DNA of 64,000 nucleotides from GCA-016699835 sp964543905 (GCA_964543905.1 CAZIZO010000012.1:1-64000), one strand, 5' to 3'; shown: positions 18,137-27,633, counted from the first letter of the stretch. The notes: generated from the letters alone by a model not told the origin. Numbers and translations are program-made.

Positions 18137-19054
18137 TCAACCCCCCCGGATCCGCGGCGACCGCGCCCAGTGCATCTTCCCCATCAACCGCCCCCAATAC
18201 TCCGTCGCCGGGTTCCGCACAAACCCAATGCTCTGCCCATACGTCGTCACCACGATCCGATCATTCAAGTGCAGCGGCATCTGCACCTGTCCATCCAAGA
18301 CCAGCGTCGTCCCCTGCCCCGTCGCTTTCCCTTTCCCGTCCGCGTCGTTCACCCGCAGCAGCGTGATCTCGATGATGCTGCTCGCCCCCACCACCACCGG
18401 GCGGAACGACAGCGACTGCGCGCAGATCGGCGTGATCGCCAACGCCTCAACCGTCGGCGATAGAATCGGCCCACCCGCCGACAGGTTGTACGCCGTCGAG
18501 CCCATCGGCGTCGACACGATGATCCCGTCCCCATGAAACGTCGGACCCGGCGTCCCATCAAAGTTCAGCGAGAGCGTGATCAACCGATACGGCGGCCCCG
18601 CCGTGATCACGCAGTCATTCAGCGCCCGACCGGAATACTTCAGCGAGCCTTCCCCATTCCCCGACGCCGTCGCCGTTCGATCACCATACACCTCCACGTC
18701 GATCAGCCCAGCCCGTCGCAGCGCCAGCGGCCCATCCCCAAACAGGCTCTCCGCCTGCAACCGCAACGACGCCAGATCGAACTCCGCCATGAACCCCACC
18801 TTCCCGAGGTTCACCCCCAGCATCGGGACGTCCAAATCCACAAACCGCCGCGCCTGCGCCAGAAGCGTCCCATCGCCCCCCAACACCACCACCAGATCGG
18901 GCTTCGTCATCCCCGCCGCCATCGGCGCATCATCCGCCGGCAACTGCGCCACGATCCGCCCCGACCGCTCGATCAACGCCCGAACCTCCACCGCCGCCGC
19001 CGCCGCTTCCGGCTTCGATGGATTCACAAGGAGTAAGACGTTGCGGCCGTTCAT
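18137..19054 (-). CDS. nadK: NAD kinase
   Basis: Phosphorylates NAD to NADP. 305 residues with the diagnostic LGGDGTLL motif near residue 65, NLGKVGFMAEF near 90, and the conserved STPMGSTAYNLSAGGPI segment near residue 190. The frame is open further upstream, but the ATG at 19054 (MNGRNVLLLVNPSKPEA) gives a normal N-terminus. It lies 111 bases downstream of nnrD on the same strand. Both genes maintain the NAD(P) pool, so joint expression would make sense. Confidence 0.95.
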   Translation of the reverse strand: MNGRNVLLLVNPSKPEAAAAAVEVRALIERSGRIVAQLPADDAPMAAGMTKPDLVVVLGGDGTLLAQARRFVDLDVPMLGVNLGKVGFMAEFDLASLRLQAESLFGDGPLALRRAGLIDVEVYGDRTATASGNGEGSLKYSGRALNDCVITAGPPYRLITLSLNFDGTPGPTFHGDGIIVSTPMGSTAYNLSAGGPILSPTVEALAITPICAQSLSFRPVVVGASSIIEITLLRVNDADGKGKATGQGTTLVLDGQVQMPLHLNDRIVVTTYGQSIGFVRNPATEYWGRLMGKMHWARSPRIRGG

Positions 19055-19165
19055 GCGATTTTCTGATTTCCCCCTGTGCGTGGGGTTGGGGTAGGTTCGC
19101 TTCGTCTCCAAACATCATCGTGAACGTGACCGCCGATCCGCGGGATCGATCATCATACGAATCGG

Positions 19166-20095
19166 CTATCCCCCACGCATCTCCTCCATCACGCCCGGCA
19201 ACATCCCCGCGAGTTCCATCGCCAGCATCCCCCCCGAGGCGTGGTGCTCCCGCGCCCACGCTTCCCCAGCCCGTGCGTGCGCCTCCACCGCCAGCCGCGC
19301 CGCATCAAACAACGACAGACCCCCCGCCTTCGCCATCCGCGGGTGCGCCGCCACCCGAACGTGCTGCGCCACGATCGCCCCGATCAGCCCCGCCAGCACG
19401 TCCCCCGTCCCCCCCGTCGCCAGGCACGGATGTCCCCGCTCACACACCCACGTCTGCTGACCATCGCTGACCACCGTCCCCGCCCCCTTCAACACCACGA
19501 TCGCGCCCAACTTCCGCGCCATCGCCTCCGCCGCGCCAGGCCGCGACCTGGCATCCACCGGGTCCGCCGTGATCCGCAGCGACGACGCCATCCGCCGATA
19601 CTCCCCCGGGTGGGGCGTCAAGACCGCCGGCGCCCGAAAATCCAGGTGCAACTCCACCACCTGCGCCAACGCGTTCAGCCCATCCGCATCCACCACAATC
19701 GGCGTCCTCTCGCACTGCACGCATCGCAGCGCCAACGCCCGCGCCCCATCACCCTCCCCCAGCCCAGGCCCCACCACCACGCACGCGCTCGACTCCAGGT
19801 GCGGGTCCAGCGTCTCCACAACTTTGTGTGGCACCAACTCCCCCCGCCCATCCACCTCCAGGGGCACCCCCGTCGCCGACGGCGCCAACACCAGGATCGC
19901 ATCCACGATCCCCGCCGGCGCCAGCACGCGCGTCAGCCCGGCGCCCCCGCGGATCGAGCCCATCGCCGCCAACGCCGGTGCGCCGAGCATCCGTCGCCCC
20001 CCGCCCGTGCAGCCCCCCACGATCGCGACCGTGCCGAACGTGCCCTTGTGCCCCGCCGGTTCCCGCCTCGGCAACGTTGGTAGTGGGTTGGTCAT
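19166..20095 (-). CDS. nnrD: ADP-dependent NAD(P)H-hydrate dehydratase
   Basis: Repairs hydrated NADH or NADPH (NAD(P)HX). 309 residues of the ribokinase-like CARKD fold. Motifs seen are KGTFGTVAIVGG near the start, VVGPGLGEG, the DADGLNAL segment, LTPHPGEYRRM and the anion-hole/catalytic region GTGDVLAGLIGA. The NnrE epimerase domain that is fused in E. coli is absent here. The start at 20095 follows GAGGC; it is 13 bases after the preceding transglutaminase gene. Confidence 0.92.
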   Translation of the reverse strand: MTNPLPTLPRREPAGHKGTFGTVAIVGGCTGGGRRMLGAPALAAMGSIRGGAGLTRVLAPAGIVDAILVLAPSATGVPLEVDGRGELVPHKVVETLDPHLESSACVVVGPGLGEGDGARALALRCVQCERTPIVVDADGLNALAQVVELHLDFRAPAVLTPHPGEYRRMASSLRITADPVDARSRPGAAEAMARKLGAIVVLKGAGTVVSDGQQTWVCERGHPCLATGGTGDVLAGLIGAIVAQHVRVAAHPRMAKAGGLSLFDAARLAVEAHARAGEAWAREHHASGGMLAMELAGMLPGVMEEMRGG

Positions 20096-20108
20096 GCCTC
20101 GCGTCGCC

Positions 20109-21662
20109 TCACTCCGCCTTTTCGATCTTGATCTGCAACCGCCCCAGCAGCGGCGCCATCCCCGCCAGTTGCACCGCCGTCTGCCCATCCGCCATGTCCG
20201 ACGTGACCAGCGTCACGTGCGTCGCGTCGTACGGCGTCGCCGCCGGCAACGTCGCGTCCAGGTCCACCCACCGCTTCGCGCCGTCCACCTCCAGCAACGC
20301 CTGCGCCCACATGTGATACCCAAAGATGTGATCCGAGCCCGCGAACGAGTCGGCATAGATCAACCCCGACGCCACTCGGCTCGGGATCCCCTCCGCCCGC
20401 AGCAGCGTCGCCAGCAGCACCCCATGCTCGCTGCAATCGCCCTCCGCACTCCTCGCCGTCTCCGACGCCGACGCATACCCGACCCCAAGGCTCTTCTTCT
20501 TGATGAACGTGTACACGAACTTCCGCATCGCCTCCGCTCGTTCGCCCGCGCTCCCGCCCGCGCCACGCACCGCCTTCGCGTGCAACTCCTTGATCTTCTC
20601 GTCGCTCAGATCGCCCATCGAGGTCGAGGCCAGATACCTCGCCTCCCCCGCGTCCCCCTCCGGCGCCGTGTTCGGAAACCTCGTGTCGATCGTCAGCCGG
20701 CTCGACCTCGCGTCCACCTTCGCCACGCTCTGCGAGCCCGTCTCCGGCAGCGACACCATCTCCCCGTCCGGCACGCTCAGCAGCAGCGTCGACCTCTTCG
20801 TTCGTCGCGCGTCCTCAAACCGACCCTCCGGCTTCACGAACGTGCTCAGCATCATCTCCGGCGCATCCGTCTCTCCCTTCGCCTCCCCCTCCGTCGAGAG
20901 CATCATCGTCATCCGGATCCCGCCCAGCGACGTCTCCTGCTTCACCATCACGTCCTGCTCGTCGCTCCATTCATACATCTTCGTGCCCGGCATCATGCTC
21001 ATCTCGATCGTCGACTTCGTCAACTCCATCTCCCGACCCAGCGCCCTCACCTTCTCCCTCACAAACTCGCTCCGCTTCACGCTCACCGGCTCCGGCCCCG
21101 CCGATGGATCAATCACCCGCAGCGCGATCTCCTTCGGCTTCGCCTTCATCCGCTCCTTGATGTACCGCTCCGCCGCTCCGGGCGTCAACCACTCCCCCTT
21201 GGGCTTCTCGATCATCGCCGTCGTCGTCTTTCCCCCCTGCTTCGTCGTCCGCTCCAGCCCGTCCTCCCGAAACACATACTCCTGCTCGATCGGCACCGAG
21301 CCCAGTTCCTGGACGCTCTTCATCGAGATCGCCTTCCCCTCCACCGTCTCCACAAACTCCGTCCCCATCCGCACCTTCATCTCCAGTGGCCCACGCTTGA
21401 TCACCAGTTGCGTCTCCGACGTCGTCGTGATCCGGTCCTTCGTCCTCTCCTCCCGAGACCGCATCCACCCCGACTTCTGCCCCATCATCTCCACGACATA
21501 CCACCGCTCCGTCGTCTCCGCCCGCTCGTCCGCCCCCGCCCTCGCCACGCTCGCCGACGGCGCCGCCTTGCCCTCCTGCGCGATCGCCGTCGGCATCCAC
21601 GCCAACGTCCACCCGCCGCCCGCCACCAGCACCCATCCAACTCGATTCCAGCGCCGCGTCAT
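20109..21662 (-). CDS. Exported transglutaminase-like protein
   Basis: 517 residues with a signal peptide (residues 1-29, ending AIAQ). The N-terminal 300 residues are beta-rich and unassigned. The C-terminal domain is a transglutaminase-like core with SAEGDCSEHGVLLATLLRAEGIPSR (Cys), FGYHMWAQALL (His) and WVDLDATLP (Asp). Proteases or crosslinkers of this fold act outside the cytoplasm, but the substrate is unknown. AAGGAG lies before the ATG at 21662, setting this start well inside the longer open frame. It is divergent from tatD (100 bases). Confidence 0.85.
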   Translation of the reverse strand: MTRRWNRVGWVLVAGGGWTLAWMPTAIAQEGKAAPSASVARAGADERAETTERWYVVEMMGQKSGWMRSREERTKDRITTTSETQLVIKRGPLEMKVRMGTEFVETVEGKAISMKSVQELGSVPIEQEYVFREDGLERTTKQGGKTTTAMIEKPKGEWLTPGAAERYIKERMKAKPKEIALRVIDPSAGPEPVSVKRSEFVREKVRALGREMELTKSTIEMSMMPGTKMYEWSDEQDVMVKQETSLGGIRMTMMLSTEGEAKGETDAPEMMLSTFVKPEGRFEDARRTKRSTLLLSVPDGEMVSLPETGSQSVAKVDARSSRLTIDTRFPNTAPEGDAGEARYLASTSMGDLSDEKIKELHAKAVRGAGGSAGERAEAMRKFVYTFIKKKSLGVGYASASETARSAEGDCSEHGVLLATLLRAEGIPSRVASGLIYADSFAGSDHIFGYHMWAQALLEVDGAKRWVDLDATLPAATPYDATHVTLVTSDMADGQTAVQLAGMAPLLGRLQIKIEKAE

Positions 21663-21751
21663 GTCGATCTCCTTGGAGGAAGCCCGGATAGTAAGTCGAT
21701 GCGCCATCAGGCAATCTCCGCCGCCACGCTTCCCACGATCCGATTTTCCCC

Positions 21752-21757
21752 TACCCT
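21752..21757 (+). promoter_or_regulatory. Candidate leaderless -10 element (TACCCT) of tatD
   Basis: TACCCT ends five bases before the GTG at 21763. No ribosome binding site is visible. Confidence 0.4.
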
Positions 21758-21762
21758 CCCAC

Positions 21763-22560
21763 GTGATCGACTCCCACTGCCACCTCACCTTCCCCGATTT
21801 CCAGCCCCCCCGCTTCCCCTCCGGTGTCGCCGGCGTCCTCGACCTCGCCCAGCAGCACGGCGTCACCGCCTGCATCACCATCTCCACCACCACCTCCGAC
21901 GCCCTCGACGCGCTCGCCCTCGCCCAAGCCCACCACAACGTCTGGTGCACCTCGGGCGTCCACCCCCTCCACGCCGACGATGGACCCCACCTTTGGGCAA
22001 ACCTCAAAACCGTGGCTCGTGACCCCCGTTGCGTCGCCTGGGGTGAACTCGGTCTCGACAACCACTACGACCGCCCGCCCCGCTCCATCCAGCACCGCGT
22101 GCTCGCCGAGCAACTCGCCTTCATCCAAGCCTGCACGAACGAAGGACTCGCCAAGCCCATCGTCCTCCACTGCCGAGAAGCCTTCGACGACCTCCTCCCC
22201 ATCCTCCGAACAACCCCCTTCGATCCCACCCGCTTCGTCTTCCACTGCTTCACCGGCTCCCCCGCCGACATGCGAAAAATCCTCGACTTCGGCGCGTTCG
22301 TCTCCTTCACGGGCGTCCTCACCTACCGCAACGCCGCCGACGTTCATGAAGCCGCCAAACTCGTCCCCCTCGATCGCCTCATGGTCGAAACCGACGCCCC
22401 ATACCTCTCCCCCGACCCCCACCGCGGCACCCGCCCCTGCCAGCCCTGGATGGTCACCCTCACCGCCCAACGACTCGCCGACCTCCGAGGCCTCTCCTTC
22501 CACGCCCTCCACGAACTACTCAACCACAACACCCAACGCTTCTTCAACCTCCCGTCCTAG
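21763..22560 (+). CDS. tatD: TatD-family metal-dependent hydrolase (DNase)
   Basis: 265 residues of the amidohydrolase-like TatD family. Metal ligands are visible as DSHCHL (residues 3-8), the central WGELGLD (Glu), KPIVLHCREA and FHCFTG histidines, and VETDAPYLSP (Asp). TatD proteins are 3'-exonucleases involved in DNA repair or quality control. The GTG start at 21763 fits the family N-terminus exactly, although the frame is open for more than 1 kb upstream. Confidence 0.9.
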   Translation: MIDSHCHLTFPDFQPPRFPSGVAGVLDLAQQHGVTACITISTTTSDALDALALAQAHHNVWCTSGVHPLHADDGPHLWANLKTVARDPRCVAWGELGLDNHYDRPPRSIQHRVLAEQLAFIQACTNEGLAKPIVLHCREAFDDLLPILRTTPFDPTRFVFHCFTGSPADMRKILDFGAFVSFTGVLTYRNAADVHEAAKLVPLDRLMVETDAPYLSPDPHRGTRPCQPWMVTLTAQRLADLRGLSFHALHELLNHNTQRFFNLPS

Positions 22561-22605
22561 ATTCCCGCGTCCCCCGGCCGTCCTCCCGTGCCCCGGCTCT
22601 TCCCC

Positions 22606-23712
22606 ATGACCCTCGCCGCCTATTTCCACGACCTCTCCCCCTTCATCTTCCGGATCTCGGGCGACCTCGGCCTGCGCTGGTACGGCTTCGCCTACGCCGC
22701 CGCCTTCATCCTCTCCTACTTCATCCTCGTTCGCATGGGAAAGTCCGCCCTCTCCCTCCTCAAGCCCCACCGCGTCATGGACGCCATGATGTACCTCGTC
22801 GTCGGCGTCGTCCTCGGTGGCCGCCTCGGCTACCTCCTCTTCTACGACGACAACTTCCACGCCCTCCGCTCGTTCGGAGGCTCCTTCCCCTGGTGGGGCG
22901 CCCTCCGCCTCAACGAGGGTGGCATGTCCAGCCACGGCGGCATGATCGGCGTCATCCTCGCCTCCTTCCTCATCTCCCGCGGCTTCAAAGACCAAGACGG
23001 CCTCCGCCGCGACCCCGTCCCCATGCTCCACCTCCTCGACGTCCTCGCCGCCGTTACCCCCCTCGGCCTCTTCTTCGGCCGCCTCGCCAACTTCATCAAC
23101 GGCGAACTCCTCGGTCGCATCGTCGCCGAACCTGGACAACCCGCGCCCTGGTGGAGCGTCAAGTTCCCTCAAGAACTCACCGAGTTCGCCTACGTCCGCA
23201 TCTCCGGTTCCCGCGCCGCACCCTCCTATTCCCCCCAGCAGCAAGCCCAGATCAACGACCTCCTCCATCACTACGCCCCCAACGCCGAGGATCGCTATTT
23301 CGCCGCCAAAGCCGTCCTCGACCTCCTCCACTCCGCCTCCGCCTCCACTCGCGCCGATCTCGCCGCCAAACTCGAGCCCCTCGTCTCCGCCCGAATCCCC
23401 TCCCAACTCCTCCAAGCCGCCGCCGAAGGCCCCATCCTCGCCCTCGTCCTCTGGCTCATCTGGCGTTCCCCCCGCGCCCCGGGCGTCATCGGATGCTGGT
23501 TCATGATCACCTACGGCATCCTCCGCATCCTCACCGAGTTCTGGCGCCTCCCCGATGCCCACCTCCTCTCCCCACGAATCCTCGGCCTCAGCCGAGGGCA
23601 ATGGCTCAGCGCCGCCATGGTCGCCGTCGGCGCCATCGCCCTCTCCATCATCCTCGCCCGCGCCAAACGCCTCAACATCTCCCCCATCGCCGGCTGGGCC
23701 AGGAAATCCTGA
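22606..23712 (+). CDS. lgt: Prolipoprotein diacylglyceryl transferase
   Basis: Transfers diacylglycerol from phosphatidylglycerol to the lipobox cysteine of prolipoproteins in the inner membrane. 368 residues, longer than the usual ~270-300. The HGG motif (SSHGGMIG) and the signature GRLANFINGELLGR are intact. About 65 extra residues (ISGSRAAPSYSPQQQ through LEPLVSA) lie between the signature and the segment RIPSQLLQAAAEG. That segment replaces the usual RHPSQLYEA, so the His, Tyr and Glu differ. Lipoproteins in this window (5.8, 30.6 and 49.5 kb) would be substrates. Confidence 0.93.
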   Translation: MTLAAYFHDLSPFIFRISGDLGLRWYGFAYAAAFILSYFILVRMGKSALSLLKPHRVMDAMMYLVVGVVLGGRLGYLLFYDDNFHALRSFGGSFPWWGALRLNEGGMSSHGGMIGVILASFLISRGFKDQDGLRRDPVPMLHLLDVLAAVTPLGLFFGRLANFINGELLGRIVAEPGQPAPWWSVKFPQELTEFAYVRISGSRAAPSYSPQQQAQINDLLHHYAPNAEDRYFAAKAVLDLLHSASASTRADLAAKLEPLVSARIPSQLLQAAAEGPILALVLWLIWRSPRAPGVIGCWFMITYGILRILTEFWRLPDAHLLSPRILGLSRGQWLSAAMVAVGAIALSIILARAKRLNISPIAGWARKS

Positions 23713-23790
23713 CCTCGACCCGCTCTCCCGATATCGCGCGTCCCTTCCCTCCAATGTCCTCCCCCCGTCGCCCAGCCCCACCCTCTTTCC

Positions 23791-23796
23791 TACCCT
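23791..23796 (+). promoter_or_regulatory. Candidate leaderless -10 element (TACCCT) of galE
   Basis: TACCCT ends six bases before the ATG at 23803, with no Shine-Dalgarno. Confidence 0.4.
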
Positions 23797-23802
23797 CCGC
23801 CC

Positions 23803-24831
23803 ATGAACGTCCTCGTCACCGGCGGCGCCGGCTACATCGGGTCCCACGCCGTCCAACTCCTCCTGAAGCGGGGTCACAACGTCCTCGCCGTTGACAACCT
23901 CTTCCGCGGGCACGCCAAGGCCCTCGACCTCCTCCGTCCACTCGCCCCCGATCGCCTCACCTTCGTCCAGGCCGACATCGCCGACACACGCGTCGTGTCC
24001 GCCCTCATGCTCGCCCATCGCACCGACGCCGTCATGCACTTCGCCGCACTCGCCTACGTCGGCGAATCCGTCGATCAACCCCTCGACTACTTCCACAATA
24101 ATGTGGAGGGTACCACCAGCGTCCTTCGCGCCTGCGAATCCGCCAACGTCCCTCGACTCGTCTTCTCCTCCAGTTGCTCAACCTACGGCCAGCCCCCGGA
24201 GAACATGATCCCCGTCCCCGAGTCCTGCCCCCAGGCCCCCATCAGCCCCTACGGCCGCTCCAAGTGGTGGTGCGAGCACGTCATCAACGACTTCGCCGAA
24301 TCCCGCGCCCGCGCGAACAAGCCCTTCGCCTTCGCCCTCCTCCGCTACTTCAACGTCTGCGGCAGCGACCGCTCGGGCCTCCTCGGCGAAGACCACTCCC
24401 CCGAGTCCCACATCATCCCCGTCGTCATCCAGGCCGCCCTCGGGCGTCGCCCCGATGTCTCCCTCTTCGGCACCGACTACCCAACCCCCGACGGCACCTG
24501 CGTCCGCGACTACATCCACGTCGAAGACCTCGTCGACGCCCACGCCAAGGTCATGGACGCCCTCATGCCCGGCGACCGCCGTGCCTACAACCTCGGCATC
24601 GGCAAGGGCTACTCCGTCCGCGAGATCATCCAGGCCGTTCGAGAAGTCTCCGCCAAAGACTTCAAGGTCGTCGAACACCCGCGCCGCGCCGGCGACCCGC
24701 CCCGCCTCTTCGCCGACGCCTCCAAAATCCAACGCGAACTCGGGTGGAAAGCCCAGATCACCAACCTCCACGACATCATCCGCTCCGCCTACCGCTGGTT
24801 CGAGAACCACCCCAGGGGCTACCAATCATGA
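23803..24831 (+). CDS. galE: UDP-glucose 4-epimerase
   Basis: Interconverts UDP-glucose and UDP-galactose. 342 residues of the extended short-chain dehydrogenase family. Motifs: the NAD-binding TGGAGYIGSH at residues 6-15, HFAALAYVGESV near residue 80, the catalytic SSSCSTYG, and YGRSK (Tyr and Lys of YxxxK) near residue 150. NVCGSDRSG and the GDP segments of the C-terminal sugar-binding domain are as expected. Its stop overlaps the start of the next gene (ATGA at 24828-24831). Confidence 0.95.
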   Translation: MNVLVTGGAGYIGSHAVQLLLKRGHNVLAVDNLFRGHAKALDLLRPLAPDRLTFVQADIADTRVVSALMLAHRTDAVMHFAALAYVGESVDQPLDYFHNNVEGTTSVLRACESANVPRLVFSSSCSTYGQPPENMIPVPESCPQAPISPYGRSKWWCEHVINDFAESRARANKPFAFALLRYFNVCGSDRSGLLGEDHSPESHIIPVVIQAALGRRPDVSLFGTDYPTPDGTCVRDYIHVEDLVDAHAKVMDALMPGDRRAYNLGIGKGYSVREIIQAVREVSAKDFKVVEHPRRAGDPPRLFADASKIQRELGWKAQITNLHDIIRSAYRWFENHPRGYQS

Positions 24832-26282
24832 ATCCCGCGCGACATACGCCCCTCCCCGATGCGTGGGCCGGAGCGCCCGCTCGTCCACGCTCGCTCCACG
24901 GCGACAGAGCCATCGCCACGCTCGTCCTCCTTTTCTTGCACACACTGGTGTGCGTTCTCGCCGCCCACGCTCAGCCACCCGCCGACGACCAACCCGCCCA
25001 GTCCCCTTCGCCTCCGCCCTTCACCCTCCCCAACCCCGCCGACCCCTTCCTTCCCTTCCACAACGCCTGGCCCACCGACCGGATCAACCCTCGCCACGAG
25101 CCCGCGCCAGGAATCCTCATCCCCATCACCGGAAAAGAAGGCTGGTTCGGCATACGCACCGGCCGCGGCGGCCTCTTCCCACTCCCCGACGATCACGCCG
25201 CACTCAACGCCTGGAAAACCTGGGCCAGCCTCGACCCCCTCCCGGCCCTCGAACTCGAAGGCCCCAACGCCTTCGTCCCTTGTTTCAGCGATCCCAAAGA
25301 CCCCACCAAGCCTCGCGAACGCGAACTCCTCCTCTTCATCTCCGGCCAAACCTCGCCCCGCACCGGCGACTCCATCCTCCTCCAACGCGCCGCCTTCCTC
25401 ATCCAAGACCCCCTCAACCGTGACCCCGCCGATTCCCGAGGCCTCTGCCTCTTCATGCCCGGCCTCTTCGGCACCCCCGAGCCCATCGTCGAATCCACCA
25501 CCTCCGCCCTCCGCAAGTCCGGCTGGACCGTCCTCCGAATGCTCGCCCAGCCCTCTCGCTTCACGGAGCGCGTGGATTTCTCGATCTCCCACTCCAAAAT
25601 AGTTGGGGCAGGGGATAGCACGCCTTCTTCTCCATCGTCTCCGTCACCCCCCCCGGACGACGCCTCCATCGACGCCGCCCTCGATTCCACCGCCCAAGAC
25701 ATCGCCCGCGTCCTCACCGGCCGCGCCGCCGAGTGCGCCTTCGCCGCCCAGGCCGCCTGCCTCCACGCCGAGTCCTCTCGCCCATACCTCAAATCCAGGC
25801 CCCGCATCGCCGTCGGCTTCAGCGCCGGCGCCATGACCCTCCCCACCGTCGTCGCCCGCGAGCCCGATCGCTACCACGCCGCCGTCCTCGTCGGCGCCGG
25901 CTGCCACTTCTGGCTCCTCAACTCCAAGAGCAACTACGCCACCATGGTCGGCGCCCTCACCCTCACCTGGTCCGACATCGAACGCTCCCCCGAACGCGAA
26001 TCCCAACTCGCCGAACGCTACCTCGCCCACGCCCCCCTCGATTCCTTCCACACCGCCGCCGCGCTGCACAATAAGCCCGTCCTCATGATCCTGGGGCAGC
26101 ACGACCGCGCCGTCCCCACCGCCCTCGGCGAGACCCTCTGGGAACGCCTCCAAAGACCCGAAAAATGGATGCGACCCTTCGGGCACGAGTTCCTCTTCAT
26201 CAACCTCCACAAAGACTACAACGCCATCATCGACTGGCTCAACTCCAAACTCCCCGAACCCGCCCCCGTGCCACATAAGTAA
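24828..26282 (+). CDS. Alpha/beta hydrolase-fold exported protein
   Basis: 484 residues. An N-terminal hydrophobic segment (ATLVLLFLHTLVCVLAAHA, about residues 29-47) looks like a late signal peptide or anchor. The nucleophile elbow is GFSAGA. The acid and base appear as GQHDRAVP and FGHEFLF near the C-terminus, so a complete Ser-Asp-His triad is plausible. A proline/serine-rich insert (SPSSPSPPPDD) precedes the catalytic half. The start overlaps the galE stop by four bases, implying translational coupling; why an epimerase and a hydrolase are coupled is unclear. Substrate unknown. Confidence 0.75.
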   Translation: MNPARHTPLPDAWAGAPARPRSLHGDRAIATLVLLFLHTLVCVLAAHAQPPADDQPAQSPSPPPFTLPNPADPFLPFHNAWPTDRINPRHEPAPGILIPITGKEGWFGIRTGRGGLFPLPDDHAALNAWKTWASLDPLPALELEGPNAFVPCFSDPKDPTKPRERELLLFISGQTSPRTGDSILLQRAAFLIQDPLNRDPADSRGLCLFMPGLFGTPEPIVESTTSALRKSGWTVLRMLAQPSRFTERVDFSISHSKIVGAGDSTPSSPSSPSPPPDDASIDAALDSTAQDIARVLTGRAAECAFAAQAACLHAESSRPYLKSRPRIAVGFSAGAMTLPTVVAREPDRYHAAVLVGAGCHFWLLNSKSNYATMVGALTLTWSDIERSPERESQLAERYLAHAPLDSFHTAAALHNKPVLMILGQHDRAVPTALGETLWERLQRPEKWMRPFGHEFLFINLHKDYNAIIDWLNSKLPEPAPVPHK

Positions 26283-26371
26283 GCGTGTCCTCTCCTCCAC
26301 GTGAGGTCTCCTCGCCCAAGGCCTCATTCCTCACTCCATCCGCCACGCTCCAGTCCCACTCCGCGCCTTCA

Positions 26372-26377
26372 TAGAAT
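26372..26377 (+). promoter_or_regulatory. Candidate leaderless -10 element (TAGAAT)
   Basis: TAGAAT ends six bases before the ATG at 26384; no ribosome binding site is seen. Confidence 0.4.
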
Positions 26378-26383
26378 CGCCCG

Positions 26384-27376
26384 ATGCGCATCGCCCTCAG
26401 CCCCTACCACCTCACCTCGCGCGAACCGCCCGCCATGGCCGCGCTCCTCCTCGCCCACCAGGTCGTCACCCTGCTCCCCGCCCCGTTCGACGCCCCCGAC
26501 TCCGCCGGCGCCCAGCGCGCCGCCCGCCGCTCCCCTCGATACTCCGACTTCATGAAGTCCTGGTCCTGGTCCGTCCCCCTCTGGCAACGAGGCGTCCTCG
26601 TCTCCCAACTCCAAGGCGACGACGCCACCCACGACATGCGCGAACTCGCCCAGCGCATCTCCTCCGACGAGCGCTTCCTGCCCCTTCGCCCCCTCATGAA
26701 GCACCACCTCTTCGACTCCGAGCACGACTACCTCGACGCCATCGGCGCCGACCTCTTGAAAGGGGGCCCAGACCCCGGCATCACCGTCCCCCTCGCCGCC
26801 GCCCTCGACCGCTTCGCCGCTCGACACCAGATCTTCGTCGCCCGCGCCGCCCCCACCTCCGTCGCCCAGAAAGCCGAATCCAAACTCGCCCGAAACGTCT
26901 TTGCCATCGCCGTCCCCGTCCTCCTTCAGGCCTCCGCCGATCGCCTCCTCTTCGCCCGCGACCTCCTCGAACCCGAACTCGTCGCCCTGCGCCACGCCAT
27001 CTGCGCCGTCGCCCACGCCTCCGCCCACCAGATGCAGGACGCCAGCGAGTCGCTCTCCCTCGCCGTGGCCGCCTACGCCCACGCCTTCGATCGCGAAGAA
27101 TCTCAACTCACCGAGCCCGACGAGGACGAAGTCCGCGTCATCGTCGGCCCCGCCGTCCTCTCCGCCGTCGCGATGCCCAGCGATGCCGTCCTGCGCTCCA
27201 GCCTCGACGCCGTCGCCATCATGGCCCGCTCCAAACGCTCCACGTCGCTCGGACAACCCGCCTCCCTCCCCGTCCGCTCCGACGAGGGCGACCACGCCCC
27301 CGTCGTCTCCCTCATCGTCCGTGCCATGGGCGCCCCATCCACCTCGCCCCGCTCTCGCCTCGTCGGTTGGGAGTAA
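26384..27376 (+). CDS. Unknown soluble protein
   Basis: 330 residues, not recognised. It has no signal peptide or membrane segment. It opens MRIALSPYHLTSREPPAMAALLLA and is largely helical. The MKHHLFDSEHDYLDAIGADLL segment (about residues 105-125) could hold metal ligands (His, Asp, Glu), but no known motif is matched. Strong third-position C bias, the same as galE and lgt, supports real coding. The 257 bases after it, before the M14 gene, contain no gene. Confidence 0.65.
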   Translation: MRIALSPYHLTSREPPAMAALLLAHQVVTLLPAPFDAPDSAGAQRAARRSPRYSDFMKSWSWSVPLWQRGVLVSQLQGDDATHDMRELAQRISSDERFLPLRPLMKHHLFDSEHDYLDAIGADLLKGGPDPGITVPLAAALDRFAARHQIFVARAAPTSVAQKAESKLARNVFAIAVPVLLQASADRLLFARDLLEPELVALRHAICAVAHASAHQMQDASESLSLAVAAYAHAFDREESQLTEPDEDEVRVIVGPAVLSAVAMPSDAVLRSSLDAVAIMARSKRSTSLGQPASLPVRSDEGDHAPVVSLIVRAMGAPSTSPRSRLVGWE

Positions 27377-27633
27377 CACCCCGCCCGCTCCGGCCCCGCC
27401 ACCGTCCCGCAGTGACGTCCGTTGTGCGCACATCCATGCACGTCCCCCCACCGTTATCCCAAAATTCCGCGCACGCCTTCGGCCTCAACATTTCTCGATG
27501 TTCCCCGGCCTAGTCGCCGCGTACAGACACCCGGCGCGCGCACAAACAACGCCCTCCCCAGGAATCTACGGAGGACCACAACACCCCGCCGATCGTGTAC
27601 CCTCTCCCCCGCCTTCCTCCAGGAGTACCCACC

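Noticed and set aside
20500..21762. N-terminal extension of tatD by about 420 codons
   Set aside because: The upstream part is antisense to the transglutaminase gene and unlike TatD; the GTG at 21763 matches the family start.
27377..27633. DnaA boxes near the composition switch
   Set aside because: Only TTATCCCAA near 27454 resembles TTATCCACA, with two mismatches; no cluster exists, so an origin cannot be claimed from boxes.
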